DNA of 64,000 nt from Pinus tabuliformis (lineage: Eukaryota > Streptophyta > Pinopsida > Pinales > Pinaceae). The position numbers were made by a program, and so were the translations under genes. Below, piece after piece: positions 48,802 through 60,866 of this stretch. Below the pieces are notes generated by a model. It had not been told where the DNA came from, ran no database searches, and was given only the letters and a program-made list of their open reading frames with translations. How positions within the stretch are numbered: position 1 is the first letter of the stretch; every line of letters begins with the position of its first letter. Location of the stretch: contig CM062814.1 of NCBI GenBank assembly GCA_031772625.1, forward strand, positions 363,603,750 through 363,667,749, given 5' to 3'.

Positions 48802-50583
48802 GATTCAGACCTTACAGATGCCTATATATTTATATTCACACATCATCTTTTCATGAAGACTTTGATCTTGATGGAAGATTGACATTGGCTTTGGTGCCTA
48901 TTCCGCGATGCAAAGAGTGCTGCAAGTATATTTGTTGTTCTTGTGAAATTGGCCTGGTCACATGGCATTTGGCATTTTAATATGTAGCTTCAACCTCGGT
49001 AACAAGAGGAGCAGCTGTACATGTGATTACCAAAAGACTGATTTCTGGCAGTTCTGTAGGTTTTCACAGGAAATTCAATAATGAGCAATTTCATCTTGGT
49101 GCTTCATATATTTATTCAAATACTAATAATTACTGAGTGAGAAGAACATATGGCAGGGCTGTTTTCTTGTATTTGGTTTGCTGAATTTTCCCAAAAATTT
49201 GACATATATCTGAGAAAAGAGGAATTATTGTTGTTTTTTAAAAGATATTTCTATATTATGTCAGACTAATTGTAAGTACAGTGTTCATTCTAATAGTTGT
49301 TCAAAGGAGGAGAATGCATAAATCACAAGGATGCAAGCCTAATTTGTTTGGATGTTTTTAAAAGGCATCTTCTGAGTGTGTATATGCGACTCTACCTTGG
49401 ATTTGCCTGCCTGCTGCAAGGTAGCTTTGATCAAACTGCCTCTCAATTCTAGGCCTTTTTTGAAATGTAATGGGCATGGAATGGCATGTTTCAGGCACCA
49501 TTCACTTATAAAGGTTGCATCTTCTACCCATGCAAATAAGATGAAATACATTAACAAACGGGAAAGGTCTCCCTGGAATAGAATCGAAAGGTGAAAAGGT
49601 CGAAAACCAAGAGGTGAAAAAGGCACAGGGAAGACAAAAAGTCAGAAACTGAAAAGCCAAAATTTAAATAAGAGACATGTACCAGGGCAGAGAAACAGGA
49701 TTCGATTTCCTATTTTTCACTTCAGTTATGATATGCAGCTACAGTTGTTGTCTTTTTATTGATCATCAAAAAGTTTCAAATGGAATAATGTAACGCTGCT
49801 CTATCCCCAACACAGATGGACAGCTCTTTCCCTATCTTCGTCGATTGGTTTTCAGCTCCCTACTTTTCATCGATTTGTTTTCCCTCAGATGAAATCTATT
49901 TATTGTATGAAAATTATGTGTAAACGGTTCTGAGTTCTGGCAAACAGTGGGAGAGCTATGAAGGAAAACTTCACTGTACAGTTTTTGACAGGGATTTAAT
50001 GAAAAGATACAGCTCTGACTCCTGAGATTCTTATGGTGTGAATTTAGCATTTTTCTTTTCCTTTGTTTCATATGTAGCTTGTTATGTTTCCATTTCATTT
50101 CATAATCATTTCTAAATGAATACTTTTAAGTGACAAAGGCAGAATCCAGTTTGCTACTCTGCCTTGGGAAGGTATTCATGTTTTGTGTTTTCTTCTGTTT
50201 GATAAGGATTCATCTATTGCCCTTGTCAACCTCTCAGCATTCTTTTCATTCCATATAATTTCAAAATTGAATGCTAAATTTATTGCCTGTCTTGCCTCCT
50301 GAGATAATCTGTGTCTCGGATTTAATCTCCCTGCTCATGCTATTCTCGATCCCACACTGCCTAGAAAACCCAGTCGTTTATCAAATTACCCCTTTTCCTA
50401 TCAATTTACTAGCCTAAAATCAGTTCCCATTTTTAGTCATCTCGCACCCGATTGCTCATTTTATCGAGATTGAGTAGAGAGAGCCCTCTCCTGTCCTCGT
50501 AGGGCTAGCTACGAGGTTGAGCTTGGTTTGATGTTGCCTTGAATTTTGCCTTTTTCAACCTGAGGCAGTTTCGAGCGCTAACA

Positions 50584-50588
50584 GATGG
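50584..50588. repeat. Right target-site duplication (GATGG)
   Basis: Identical to 34981-34985, confirming the two ends of the giant element. Confidence 0.9.
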
Positions 50589-51300
50589 AAGCACAAACCG
50601 CCAACCCCCAACATTTCAATATCCTCACTACCTCCCAGTATTTCAGCCAGATTAGTATCCACAAATTGTAGCTTGAAAGACACATCAGCCAATTGTTCTC
50701 ATAGAGCATCTAGAGAATCCATATCGATTTCAACTTCCATGTAGTATCTATCCATCTAAATTTTGTATACCAATTCATCCAACACATTTTATCTCTTGAC
50801 ATAGAATTCATAATACTTTGACTCAACATCATGCCTCCTAATAATTAGAAAATAAAGTTTCTCTACACGTTCTGGAAACTTCTTTCAATCAAAGATATGT
50901 CTTGTGGAAAAATAATCGTCTGCCCGATATATTTATATTAGCCACCACGAGCATGTGTCACTTATAATATTGGATTCACTTGTGCTATTAACATTTCTTT
51001 AACCTACGTCAAAACTCCTAGGCCCCTCAAGTTGCTCACCAAGATCCATGTCATTAAAGTGAGAGAAATAGTGAACACCTCTCTCACTCTTACATATTTT
51101 ACGAATGGGCTCTTCATGCCATCTCACATCTTGTATACCAGGATACCATTCATTATAGACTCAACACATTTCCATAATAGATGTGTTATCAATCCTACAA
51201 TGGAAATTTTTATGCTCCCCAATCGTCTCTCTACTAAAATGATTGTGCTAACTTCCATTTTATCTCCGAAACAACAATTCAGATTGAGGGTGATCTAATA
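50589..51300 (-). pseudogene. Helitron N-terminal region (DUF6570-like)
   Basis: Minus-strand reading gives FSHFNDMDLGEQLEGPRSF near 51070, then VKEMLIAQVNPIL, a YKYIGQTIIFPQDISLIERS stretch near 50920 and MEVEIDMDSLDAL near 50720. In plant Helitron proteins these stretches correspond to NNMDPGE, VEEMLIARVHPV, the GGQYKYRGHVINFPQD segment and the block before the Rep N-terminal domain. The order and strand continue exactly into the half at 34980 when the giant element is removed. Several stops and shifts interrupt it. Confidence 0.78.
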
Positions 51301-53055
51301 CAACCTGTCAGGTTTAAGCATTGGATTGAAAGTTTCTTTCCATAAATTCATGGAAATCCATCCTTCTATATTGTTGCAATTGGGTTCGTTCTAGTGGCAT
51401 AAAATAAAAATCATAATTCCAAAATGAAACATATAAAAAATTCCAACTTCGTAAGTTTAACAGAAAAAAACACATACATTTTCTTACCGAATGCACTGAC
51501 GGAGCTAAAATTGACCAGCCTAAAAAGGTTGCCTTGTTTCTGCATTTACTTCACGAGCACCATTCACTCCAATATTGCTCTGAAAAAAAAGAGAAATTGG
51601 ATTAAAACATGCATCTAGAAATTGAAAAATACATATTCAAATGCACAAATATTAGGAAAATAAATCCACTTCCTTGACATGTCCTATGTGACGAGAGGAA
51701 CTCTTCATAGATTCTCTGATAATAACAATATTTTCTACAGACTTGCTTCTAAGAAATCTTGTTCTGACATTCACAACTGGCTATTGCAAATTGTCAAGCA
51801 TCCTAGTAAGCATACTACTATCAGCAAAAGCATTAGATGCATGAAATCCAACTCAACGAATGCACAAAGTCTTTGATCCTTCTGCCTGTGTCTCTCCACT
51901 AGTATTCCTTCCAACCTTGTTCTACACAAAGCAATGAATGAATAAAAGACATAGAAAAATAAATATAATCCATTCACATGTACAAATCCTATCAAACGAA
52001 AAATTACTTCAACTACTTGTTCTCTTGAAAGAGATTAAGCACAAACAGAATCTGGTGGAGTCCGATATTCACTATATAGTTGCTCAAAGAAATGTCCAAC
52101 CCCACATTGCCACAAGAGTGACCGAAATCCCTTGCCATGTCACCAAGCATATTTCTACCACCAATTAAACTCGAGGTTACTCTAGTGGCCATTATTCCCA
52201 ATGAGTTGGGCTTGGACTCCTAAACGGGTTACAAATCTCCTCATACAGGTCGTTTCTACGAGGACCCTTCTAGAGTCTGAAAGTAGCTCCATGGCACTGT
52301 GAGAACCTTTCTCTGGCCAACCACCAAGGAAAGGACACTAGCGATAGATAGCCTATTTTATTAAAATGTAGGGCTAGTGAATCCTTCCTTCAAGTGATTG
52401 GAGGCACCATGACAACCAAAAGAACAAATAACTTCATCAACATCAATGTTGCTTTGTCTCTACATGAACATAGATTAGAAGTAGAGACATAAACAGTTGA
52501 GAAGAACATCTGAATCGATCCCACACATGTGGTCTACATGTAACCTCTTACATTAATAAACGGGTCTCTCAAACCTTTGTTTTCTTTTAACATTTCATCC
52601 ATAGTTTTATGGCCTTCACTATGGCCCATAACTTGACATGCTACTTCTCACTATTTAGTTATGTGTTTCTTTTCAGTAAAGTTAAGCTTTTAAAAATAAA
52701 TTCCATTGAGCTCAGAGTTACCACTTTTCCTTTATTATCATGTCCTTCATTATACTATTTCGACATTACATGCTTTTCCATAAACACTTCGAAATCACTC
52801 ATCTCCTTGTATTTCCCAGTTTTGGGGGCATATTTTCTAGTCAAATTGCTTCGGAATTCTATAAACATAAGTTCGAATTACAAATTTCACTTATCAATTC
52901 TAAATAATATATATACTCCAAAAAAATATATACTGAAAATATATAATAAAAATACAGTATATTTAACAAAATACTCTAAATAATCCATAGATGCATGGAA
53001 AAAATTGACATTTAACTAGATTGTGCGACCTGCAAAATAACATATCAATACAAGT
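51301..53055. other. AT-rich DNA, possibly upstream Helitron sequence
   Basis: No domain could be identified on either strand. A minus-strand frame at 51771-51995 (RLEGILVERHRQKDQRLC) could be part of the basic N-terminus seen in some Helitron proteins, but that is a guess. Confidence 0.3.
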
Positions 53056-53059
53056 AATC

Positions 53060-53935
53060 TCCAGGAAAATTTATGGAAATTTCAGATGGCCATGTCTTCG
53101 GTAAGGAATCCAAATTTATATGCCAGACACCTCCAAAATATCTCTCCATAATTAAGCAAACATGATATCTCCAATAATGTCCATCAAAAACTTCTTGAAC
53201 CCTCAAATGCTAAATCAGGTTATCCATGGGTAGTAATGGTATATCGCCAATAGAAAATGTATTTGCAGAAAGTGATAAAACATTTTCATTTTCAACAACA
53301 TCATTCAAACCTTCAACGGACTCCACATGGAACCCAGATCTTTCTGACACGGAGAGACCATCCGCAATTTTTGGTGTGAAAATTCAAATCACCATATCAT
53401 ATACCTTCAGTTTCACTTCCATAAACCCAAACATAAATACTTTTTAATCAACAACAAGAAACGGTTTGTATCTTGGGAATTTTCTATTTATATCCATTGA
53501 CATAATATCAGGAAATCTCCAGCTCCACCCCCACTCATCCTCAAAATATTCCAAGCTTTGTCCAATTGCAACTTTCCCAAACTAAAAAAATTCTATCTCT
53601 TCACATGACCAAACAAATGTTGAATCATTGTTTATAAGAGAAACTAGTTGGTTCACATGCAATCCTAATTCCATAGACCATATGTCAAGGATATGAACAA
53701 ATGAAAAACCCCACTGGTTTCTTATAACATCTAACCAATATATAGTGTATCCATAGAAAGGATAATCATCATAATCCTTGTCTAAATATAACCAGAAAAA
53801 TTTCCCTTTGTGAAAGATACTCTCCTTTGGGGGTGTTACACCAACAAAATGGGGTTCCTTCCTTCTCCAAACCATGTCTACACTCGTGCAAATTAAGAAA
53901 TGCGATTCCATGTTTCTGCACACATGTTCTAGCAC
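53060..53935 (-). pseudogene. Unknown coding-like sequence with few stops
   Basis: Minus-strand frame from 53935 (MLEHVCRNMESHFLICTS) is open for 117 codons to a TAG at 53582-53584. It continues in the same frame, with only about three further stops, to about 53060: FGKVAIGQSLEYFEDEWGW, RFPDIMSMDINRKFPRYKPF, SVSERSGFHVESVEGLND, GHYWRYHVCLIMERYFGG. Keeping one frame for nearly 900 bases argues that this was a real protein. I do not recognise the family. A related segment lies at 57198-57404. Confidence 0.45.
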
Positions 53936-56900
53936 AACCCAACCAAATTTCCATAGACTAAATTTCTATAACAAAGAGAAGAATCCCCACTCTCCAACAC
54001 TCAGACTCCCAAGATTTCTTTAGGTCTTTGTAAAATGGCTTACTATGAAATAATTCTCTAAATACAAAGACCCTCCAAGCACAATGAATATAAGCATCAA
54101 TCTAACTGTACATGTAATTATGTACCCAGAGTCTAGAAAAGGGAAAACCATATGACATATCTGTGCTTTGTTATTGAGGTACGCTCAAACAAAGTAGATA
54201 TCCTTGATATAAAATTCCAAAGAAATAAATCCACATTCTTTGTGGCTACATTGATTCTAAGAAAAAAGAAAAATTATGCTTTCTAACATAAGACTCCATT
54301 CTTTACAAACCAACCGAAATTTTATGAGAACTGATAGAGGAAGCCAATGAAATACAAGCTCAAGAATCTAAAAGGGAAAAACTTCCAAATACTTGGATCC
54401 ATCAGAAAAAGAACAACTTAACTGAAACCAAACCAAAGGTTAGACATTCCATTGCAAAGGATAAAATCTTTAAAAAAGACTCATCCCATCCAACATGTAA
54501 ATAATCATATTTAAAATTCCATAAAATATCCTTCTCAAACATTTTAAAACAATTTCAAAAACATTCTCATTCTTGAAAAAAACAAATCTTTATGACTTAA
54601 AACATCATTTGAACTAACAATCATTGGAAAATAACTTTACCCAAAATAGAACTTTTAAAAAATAGCATGGTTTTGTGAATACACCAAAAACTTTATGCAT
54701 TAGGGTCGAGGTTGGGCTCTCTTCATACTAACTTCTATGCAACACCATCCTGACTTTTGACTACCCAACTGAATTCAGCTTCGACCACTAGTACAATATT
54801 TTTTTTTTCAATTTCCATGCCAGCACTAATTTTCTCTTACTTTCATCTTATTAAACATCCAAACTATCATATCAAACGTGCTATAAAATTATCCTTTGCA
54901 AACATTTGTTAAAAAAGTAAAATTTCTTAAGAATAACATTATATTTACACCACTGAAAAAACAATTCAAAAATACGATTTGGAAGTATGTCAAAAACGTT
55001 GTGCATCAGGGTCAGCCTCTACTCAACCTAACTTCTATGCAACACCATCCCAACTTTCAATTGCCCATCTCTCCTAAGCTCTGGCCAGCAATGCAATATT
55101 GTTGTTTTCAATTTCGATGGCAACAATCGATTTTTCTTACTTTCATCTTTTTAAACATGTAAATTATCATATTAAACATGGTTAGAAATATACTTCATAA
55201 ACATTTATAAAAATAACATTGTATCAACATAATTTGGAAAACAAAAATAATTTTTCTGAGAAAAATAAATAAATAAATAAATAAATATATATCATTTCTC
55301 TTTTTAAAACATCTTTTCAACCAATAGTTCTTCGAAATTAACATTTCCCTAAAAAAATAATACAAAAATACAAGCATTATATCAACACAATTCGAAAAAA
55401 CTTCCATTTTTGAAACTCATTTTTCCTTTTAAACATCTTTTCATCTAATGATTCTTACAAAACAACATCACTGAGAAAAAAATAACTAAAAACACGTACG
55501 GAAAAAACATTGCACCCCTGGGTTGGCCTCCGCACCAACTAACTTCTACGCAACACCATCTTGACCTCCGACCAACCGGCTATCTTCACCTCCTACCACC
55601 AATAAAAAAAATATTTTATCAATATCCATGCCATCAACAGACCTCTGACCACTCGACTATCTTCGCCTCCATCCACCAATAAAAAATTCCTTTTATCAAT
55701 ATGTGTGCCACCAATAATATTCCCTTACTTTGAAATTTTTAAACATGAAAAAATTCATATTAAACATGCTAAAAAATATCGTTTGCAAAACATTTCTTGA
55801 AACAAAAAACATTTTTTTTAAAATAACATTTTATCAAGAAAATTTGAAAACGAATTTATTTTCTAAAAAACAAATCATTTCTCTTTTAAAACATATTTTG
55901 AACTAACAATTCTTCGGAAATAAAATTATCGTAAAAAAAGCATTGGACGTTGGGGTCAACCTCCCCTACAGATAACTTATATCCAAGAGCATCGCACCTT
56001 CCAATTACCCGACTGATTTCACCTCCGACCACAATACACCGTAACACCTTCTACGTAGGGGTTAGGGTCATGACTTTAACCAACTCATATGAATTTTCAT
56101 ATGAATTTCCATCTTGCCTTCCGACTACCCCACTGACTTCACATCTAATTGTGTTTAAAAGATTATTTCTCTATTTTTTTTCACACCTATCATTTTCCTT
56201 TACGGTGTTGTAATTGCCTATATTTGAATTAAACCTTCCCCATTGTCACTTCATTCGAAATCACCTCCATACACATATGTTGTTTCTCTTCGACATCCTT
56301 TTAATAAAAATCTCCTCCTTTCCTCCTTTCTGATGTTTGTTTCATAATATCTTGTTCAAACCCTCCTTACATTCTGTATCTCAAACTTTCATCTATTTAC
56401 AAAGAAAGAAATTCCATTTGACGTTGTCGCTCATAATTTGAAACGTAATTTTTCCCCTTTTGACAAGATATTACATAACAAAAAAAAGGTCAATGTTCTA
56501 AACAACTCATAAAAAATTCTATATCTGAACAAACACACAATGCCTTCTCTTACTCCATAGCTGACAGTCGGTGCCAATTTTTTATGACAAGATTCCTTAC
56601 AAATTCATCAAGATCACCGACACATTTTTTACATCTAGTCAGTGCAAGAAAAACACTTGAATGGTCACCAATAGAATTGATAGCTTCTCCAATTTGCAGA
56701 CTGGTTCTACACTATTAGTATAATGAGTTGAGACAACCCAAGAGAAAAAATTCTTTTTTAATAAAAAAATAATCCTACACTACATGCAATTATGTAACCA
56801 CTCACCTCTTTCTATGTCCACACACAGTCCCTTGGTCTTCCTCCATGCTCGTTCCAACCACAAATATGGCACCACAAAAAATATATCCCTCTGCTACAAT

Positions 56901-57197
56901 TACAAATCCGAACAATCACAACTAAATAATGCTTATCCAAACTAGCAATACAAAACAAATCTCACCTAAGCAACACCATAAAACATTCTTCTCTTCGATC
57001 TTTAAAATATTTATCTTCTCCTCGACAGTGAAACATCTCATTTCGTAATGTGGAATTTTCTCTTGCCTTGCCATGCTCACCATCATTCCCACCCTTCATT
57101 TTTAGATGACCCTTCTATCCTTTGCAACCATGTTTCCATGCCTCTTAAAATTCCCTCTTATCGCAGTCATCCGTGGAGCTCTATTATGAAGAATATT
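53936..57197. repeat. AT-rich region with degenerate direct repeats
   Basis: A block recurs at about 54700, 55010, 55520 and 55950. Its core is ACTTCTATGCAACACCATC, preceded by GGGTC/GGGTTGG and a CTC-rich stretch and followed by TTTCAATTTC-ATG-CCA and a TTAAACATG...ATATTAAACATG segment. Spacing is about 300, 510 and 430 bases, so it is a decayed, unevenly indelled tandem series. An (AAAT)n run lies at 55264-55286. No convincing gene is present. Confidence 0.5.
55264..55286. repeat. AAAT microsatellite
   Basis: About five and a half perfect AAAT units. Confidence 0.85.
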
Positions 57198-57404
57198 TCA
57201 CCAATATTCAATCCTAACCCTTGATAAATCTAAAAAATAAAATTCCACTAATTCACTTCCAACATGAGTTGAAATATATAGGCCTATTAGTGAAAAATAT
57301 TCCAAGCTTCGTCCAATTGAAACTTTCCCAAACTCAAAATTTTCTATCTCTTTAAGGGACCAAACAGACGTTGAACTATTGTTTACAACACAAAGATAAG
57401 TCAT
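57198..57404 (-). pseudogene. Second copy of unknown coding-like motif
   Basis: The minus-strand peptide NNSSTSVWSLKEIENFEFGK, VSIGRSLEYF is related to NNDSTFVWSCEEIEFF and FGKVAIGQSLEYF at about 53545-53635. About 95 bases are clearly homologous at DNA level. It is cut at its upstream side by the LTR at 57413. Confidence 0.5.
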
Positions 57405-57412
57405 TATGATCC

Positions 57413-58384
57413 TGATGCATTATTAGATCTCATCCATCATCAAACACTCAGGTGCATACTTAGTTCAGATCAAAGCATCAGAAACCCATAACATGCATAA
57501 TTTCTTTTGATCTAGCACTTCATAAGATATTCATTGCCTTTTTTTTTTTGCCCTTAGCCTTTTGATCTTCTCCTTCTTATATACTTAGATCCTTTGTCAA
57601 TACCTCTGACCAAAACCTCCGACCAAAACCTCCAACCAAAACCTCGTACCAATACCTCCAACCAAAATCTCAGACCAATACCTCTGACCACAACCTCGGA
57701 CCAATACCTCCAACCAAAACCTCAGACCAAAACCTCTGACCAATACCTTCGACCAAAACCTCCGACCAATACCTCAGACCAAAACCTCAGACCAATACCT
57801 CCGACCAAAACCTCGGACCAAAACCTTGATTTTCCATCCCATACAAGCTTTTCCTTCTATGAAAGTGTGTGCATATGTATACACTTATTCTGTTCCATGA
57901 GCCCACATGTATATGCTACTTGGACAAGGTGAACTAGTGCATACTTCTTAAACCATTCTCTTTCTTCAATTTCTTGATTCTGATCTATAGTCCTTTATTC
58001 CTTCATCCTATTCTTTTGTACCACTACTTTGTTCCCTCTTAATAGACCTGTTATAATGTGATTTTCCATATTACTTTTGAAATGATTCCTCTGAAATTCC
58101 TTGCATTTTGTCACATCTGTAAACACAACTGCCATGCATTCTGTCACATCCTATTTATACTTTTATCAATTAGTTCATTCATCAAATATAAAGGAAAAAA
58201 CATACTAACCATCTCCCTGTATCAAACCTTTGACCATTATTCTCTTTCATCATTATGTAAATTAATCTTTGTTCCATCATTCTGTCACCTCTAATCTGTC
58301 CTGTAGATTCAACTAGTTTCCATATAGTTGTTTTGCTACAAGTGGGTTGCCATCAAGTACAACACATTCATAATAATGCCAACA
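57413..58384 (-). mobile_element. 3' LTR of a minus-strand element, about 970 bp
   Basis: On the minus strand it starts TGTTGGCATTATT at 58384, directly after a polypurine tract, and ends AATGCATCA at 57413. The termini form an imperfect inverted repeat (TGTTGGCATTATT and TGATGCATTATT). A TATA-like AAGTATATAAG on the minus strand lies near 57575. The 13 bp minisatellite at 57608-57828 sits upstream of it. The lower boundary is inferred from the inverted repeat only. Confidence 0.65.
57608..57828. repeat. 13 bp minisatellite, 17 units
   Basis: Units of the form GACCAA(A/T)ACCTC(C/A/G/T) run without a gap for 17 copies (221 bases). A and T variants at the seventh base partly alternate. Since 13 is not a multiple of three, translation gives a 13-residue period in all frames, which explains the open frame 57594-57932 without invoking a gene. 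Confidence 0.95.
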
Positions 58385-58398
58385 ATCTCCCCCTTTGG
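58385..58398 (-). other. Polypurine tract of minus-strand element
   Basis: On the minus strand CCAAAGGGGGAGAT is followed by the LTR start TGTTGGC. Similar CCCCCTTTG-type motifs recur at 58478-58486 and 58605-58690. Confidence 0.75.
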
Positions 58399-60109
58399 AC
58401 TTGAGGGAAACCATATTGGTGTTGATTACTTCAAGCCATAGTACATGTTAGATATGTCAAGAAACACCAAGATACTCTCCCCCTTTGACATCAATGGTAA
58501 AGGGAAGACCAAGATATTCTTCCCTTTTGAGATCAAGGGCAAAGGGCTGACCAAAATGAAGACTTCCATATCTTATCTATTGAATATGAACACTGATCAT
58601 GCTCCCCCTAGGCACAATCTGAATTCTCTGATTAAACCCCCCTTTGTACATGCTAAGATGCACCAAACCGTCCATGCTCCCCCTAAGCATATGCAGAGTC
58701 TACAAAAATATTTTCCAAAATAACAACATGACTCTATAACTCAACTATGTGAGTATGGCCTTCCTATTAGCAATGACTCATACATACATCAATCTCCCAA
58801 CCAAGTGGGGATATACAAAATTTGACTCATCTACCCAACCAAGTGGGGATATACCAATTGTTTATAGATGACTAAAATATAGCAATTATTACATCATCCT
58901 TCCAATGCATAGTGGGGCTACAAATTACATCATATGACCAAAATGGACTCATTAAAAGACTATGACAAACATAGACATATTATTACATCATGGGCCTTTA
59001 TATGATATACATGTAATTTATAACAAAGACCAAAGATCTAAACAAGACCATGATGGTCATCAGCAACTATCATACACCATAAATGATCTTCACCATAAGC
59101 ATGTATCAGCAAGATCCAGGCGAACAACCTGTATATGTCCATCATCAGTTCTGAATATATGACAATCAACCTATATATAGATATCAACTCATCCTCTTGA
59201 TCTCATCAAGGTTAACCTACTCTGTTTCCTTAGTAGAAAGAGCCTTATCACAGCCTTCCATGAATCAACTAAGCATATGTCATATCTCCAAGAAATAACA
59301 CAAAATCATTCACATCATATCATATGAATGTGAAAACACCATAGTCATCATCTATGATCATAACATCATCATCAAGAACTACATGATCATTCCACAAGAA
59401 CCCTCAATATATTAACCCTGTATCATCACTAGGGAACATCCTACATCTGATAAGAATCAACCATGATAATCAACATATGTGATTATCAAACTTATCATCA
59501 TAAAGTAAGAATTCATCATCATTATGTGAGTAAGCCATGTCTCCAATTAGTCATGTCTTGAAATAGATATGTCTTCATGAAACCTGCAATAACACCATTC
59601 TCTTGGCCAACTAACATTATTTACCAATATGAAACTTAAATAACCATCCATGTATCCAGCATAATATGTATCCATCACAGAGATAGCAATATGTATCTAG
59701 CTTCTCATCCATGTGAAAGGAAAACCATGAGTTCACAGTCATTTGTCAAACCTTCTTGATACCATCAAGAGAAACAATCCTCAACCAATATATCATGTGA
59801 GAGCCAAGAACTATGGGAATCCTACAACATAACTGCACCATATGAACTTTAAGCATCTTTGAAGGCATGATGACAACAACATAAAAGAAATGACACTTAT
59901 CAAATAATGAAGTTGTGTACTCAAGCTTTGTTATTCTTCTTATCCTTATGAAGATCACCATGTAAGAAACATACCATATATGCAACATCAAAAAGAATCA
60001 TCCACAATCATCCGTAAATCTGATCTCAATAATAACTATGTGCCTCAAGCAATATAAGTATCATCTGAGATTTCATCATAGGCAACTTACAACTACAACA
60101 TAGAATGAT
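58399..60109 (-). mobile_element. Internal 3' part of minus-strand element, no domain seen
   Basis: By position this is the region preceding the 3' LTR. I found no RNase H, RT or integrase motif on the minus strand. The repeated CATGCTCCCCCTA at about 58599 and 58674 is purine-rich on the element strand. The rest is ATCATCA-rich low-complexity DNA. The left part of the element was probably lost or displaced by the Ty3/gypsy insertion at 60110. Confidence 0.45.
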
Positions 60110-60735
60110 TGATCCAGGTGGATATTGGTGGCCACCTGCCAAGTCCACCTGGACCCCCACCATTGTCTTTCTCAGCATTTTCAGTTTCCTTAATTGTAGC
60201 ACAACTTACTATTTTTAGCAGTTTTTCGGGTCCTGAACTTCCGGAGCCGTTTTGAGGCCCTAAACGACGTTTTTTGGGAAATCTGGGGGCAACATCGGTG
60301 GGTCCATGGACCGATGTTGCCCTTCCCAAAGTGGTAGTGCTCGGATAGATCTTTCTAACGAGCTATTGTACGCATCAAACGGAGATCGTATGCCAAAGTT
60401 ACGACCCCGGGAAGTTGATGTACCAATTTACCCAAACGGGGCCCACAGTGTGGCGTTTCATCTCCTAGGGTTAGGTTTTGGAATGTTAAGGGTTGTCCAT
60501 TGTTTCTCAACAATAAATAGGCCTTCGAGCCTCATTGTAACACAGTTCAGAGGCATGTAGCCATCACATCTCTTCTCAGAGATAAGCTACCATCGCCCTA
60601 GCTAGTTTATTACCATTTCTGTTTGTAAGCATATTTCAGTATTTTCCATTAATGAAATGAAGTATTATTTCCGCTGCATCTTTGTGTATATGGTTATCTC
60701 TGTAATTTGTTGCGTTCCTGTTTAAATCTGGATCA
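60110..60735 (+). mobile_element. 5' LTR of Ty3/gypsy element, 626 bp
   Basis: The LTR runs from TGATCCAGG at 60110 to CTGGATCA at 60735, an inverted-repeat pair of 8 bases. A TATA-like AATAAATAGG lies near 60512, followed by CTTCGAGCC and a leader-like region. The PBS follows one base later. The right LTR lies beyond the window. Confidence 0.85.
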
Positions 60736-60736
60736 G

Positions 60737-60751
60737 TGGCATCAGAGCGGT
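60737..60751 (+). other. Primer-binding site, initiator-tRNA-Met type
   Basis: TGGCATCAGAGCGGT starts two bases after the LTR; it differs from the standard TGGTATCAGAGC at one base. Confidence 0.85.
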
Positions 60752-60866
60752 CTGCTTTTTCTCTGTTTTTCTTTGCATGTCCCCAACAAGGTCGGGATAT
60801 AAGGAGTTAGGGCTTGAACTGGTTGAACCTTTGCAAGACCAGCCTCGAAAATCCCGACGGCCTCCC

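Larger units (their letters stand above)
43761..50583 (+). mobile_element. 3' LTR of giant gene-capturing element, 6.82 kb
   Basis: The LTR runs from TGTTAGACTCAG to GAGCGCTAACA, with canonical TGTTAG/CTAACA ends, followed directly by the GATGG duplication. It matches the 5' LTR at 34986-41829 throughout, including every captured gene fragment and several shared frameshifts. It lacks 22 bp in the GC-rich block. No strong polypurine tract abuts it; the nearest purine-rich run is AAGGAGCTGGAG at about 43728-43739. Confidence 0.92.

Noticed and set aside
34986..50583. Simple segmental tandem duplication of a gene-rich 6.8 kb block
   Set aside because: The repeat edges are TGTTAG/CTAACA, a PBS follows the first copy, gag lies between them, and GATGG flanks the whole. 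All fit an LTR element.
57594..57932. 112-codon repetitive ORF
   Set aside because: Most of it is translation of the 13 bp minisatellite, which tends to stay open in every frame.
60111..60115. GATCC near the gypsy LTR as a target duplication for the LTR at 57413
   Set aside because: These bases are part of the gypsy LTR's own inverted terminus (TGATCC...GGATCA).
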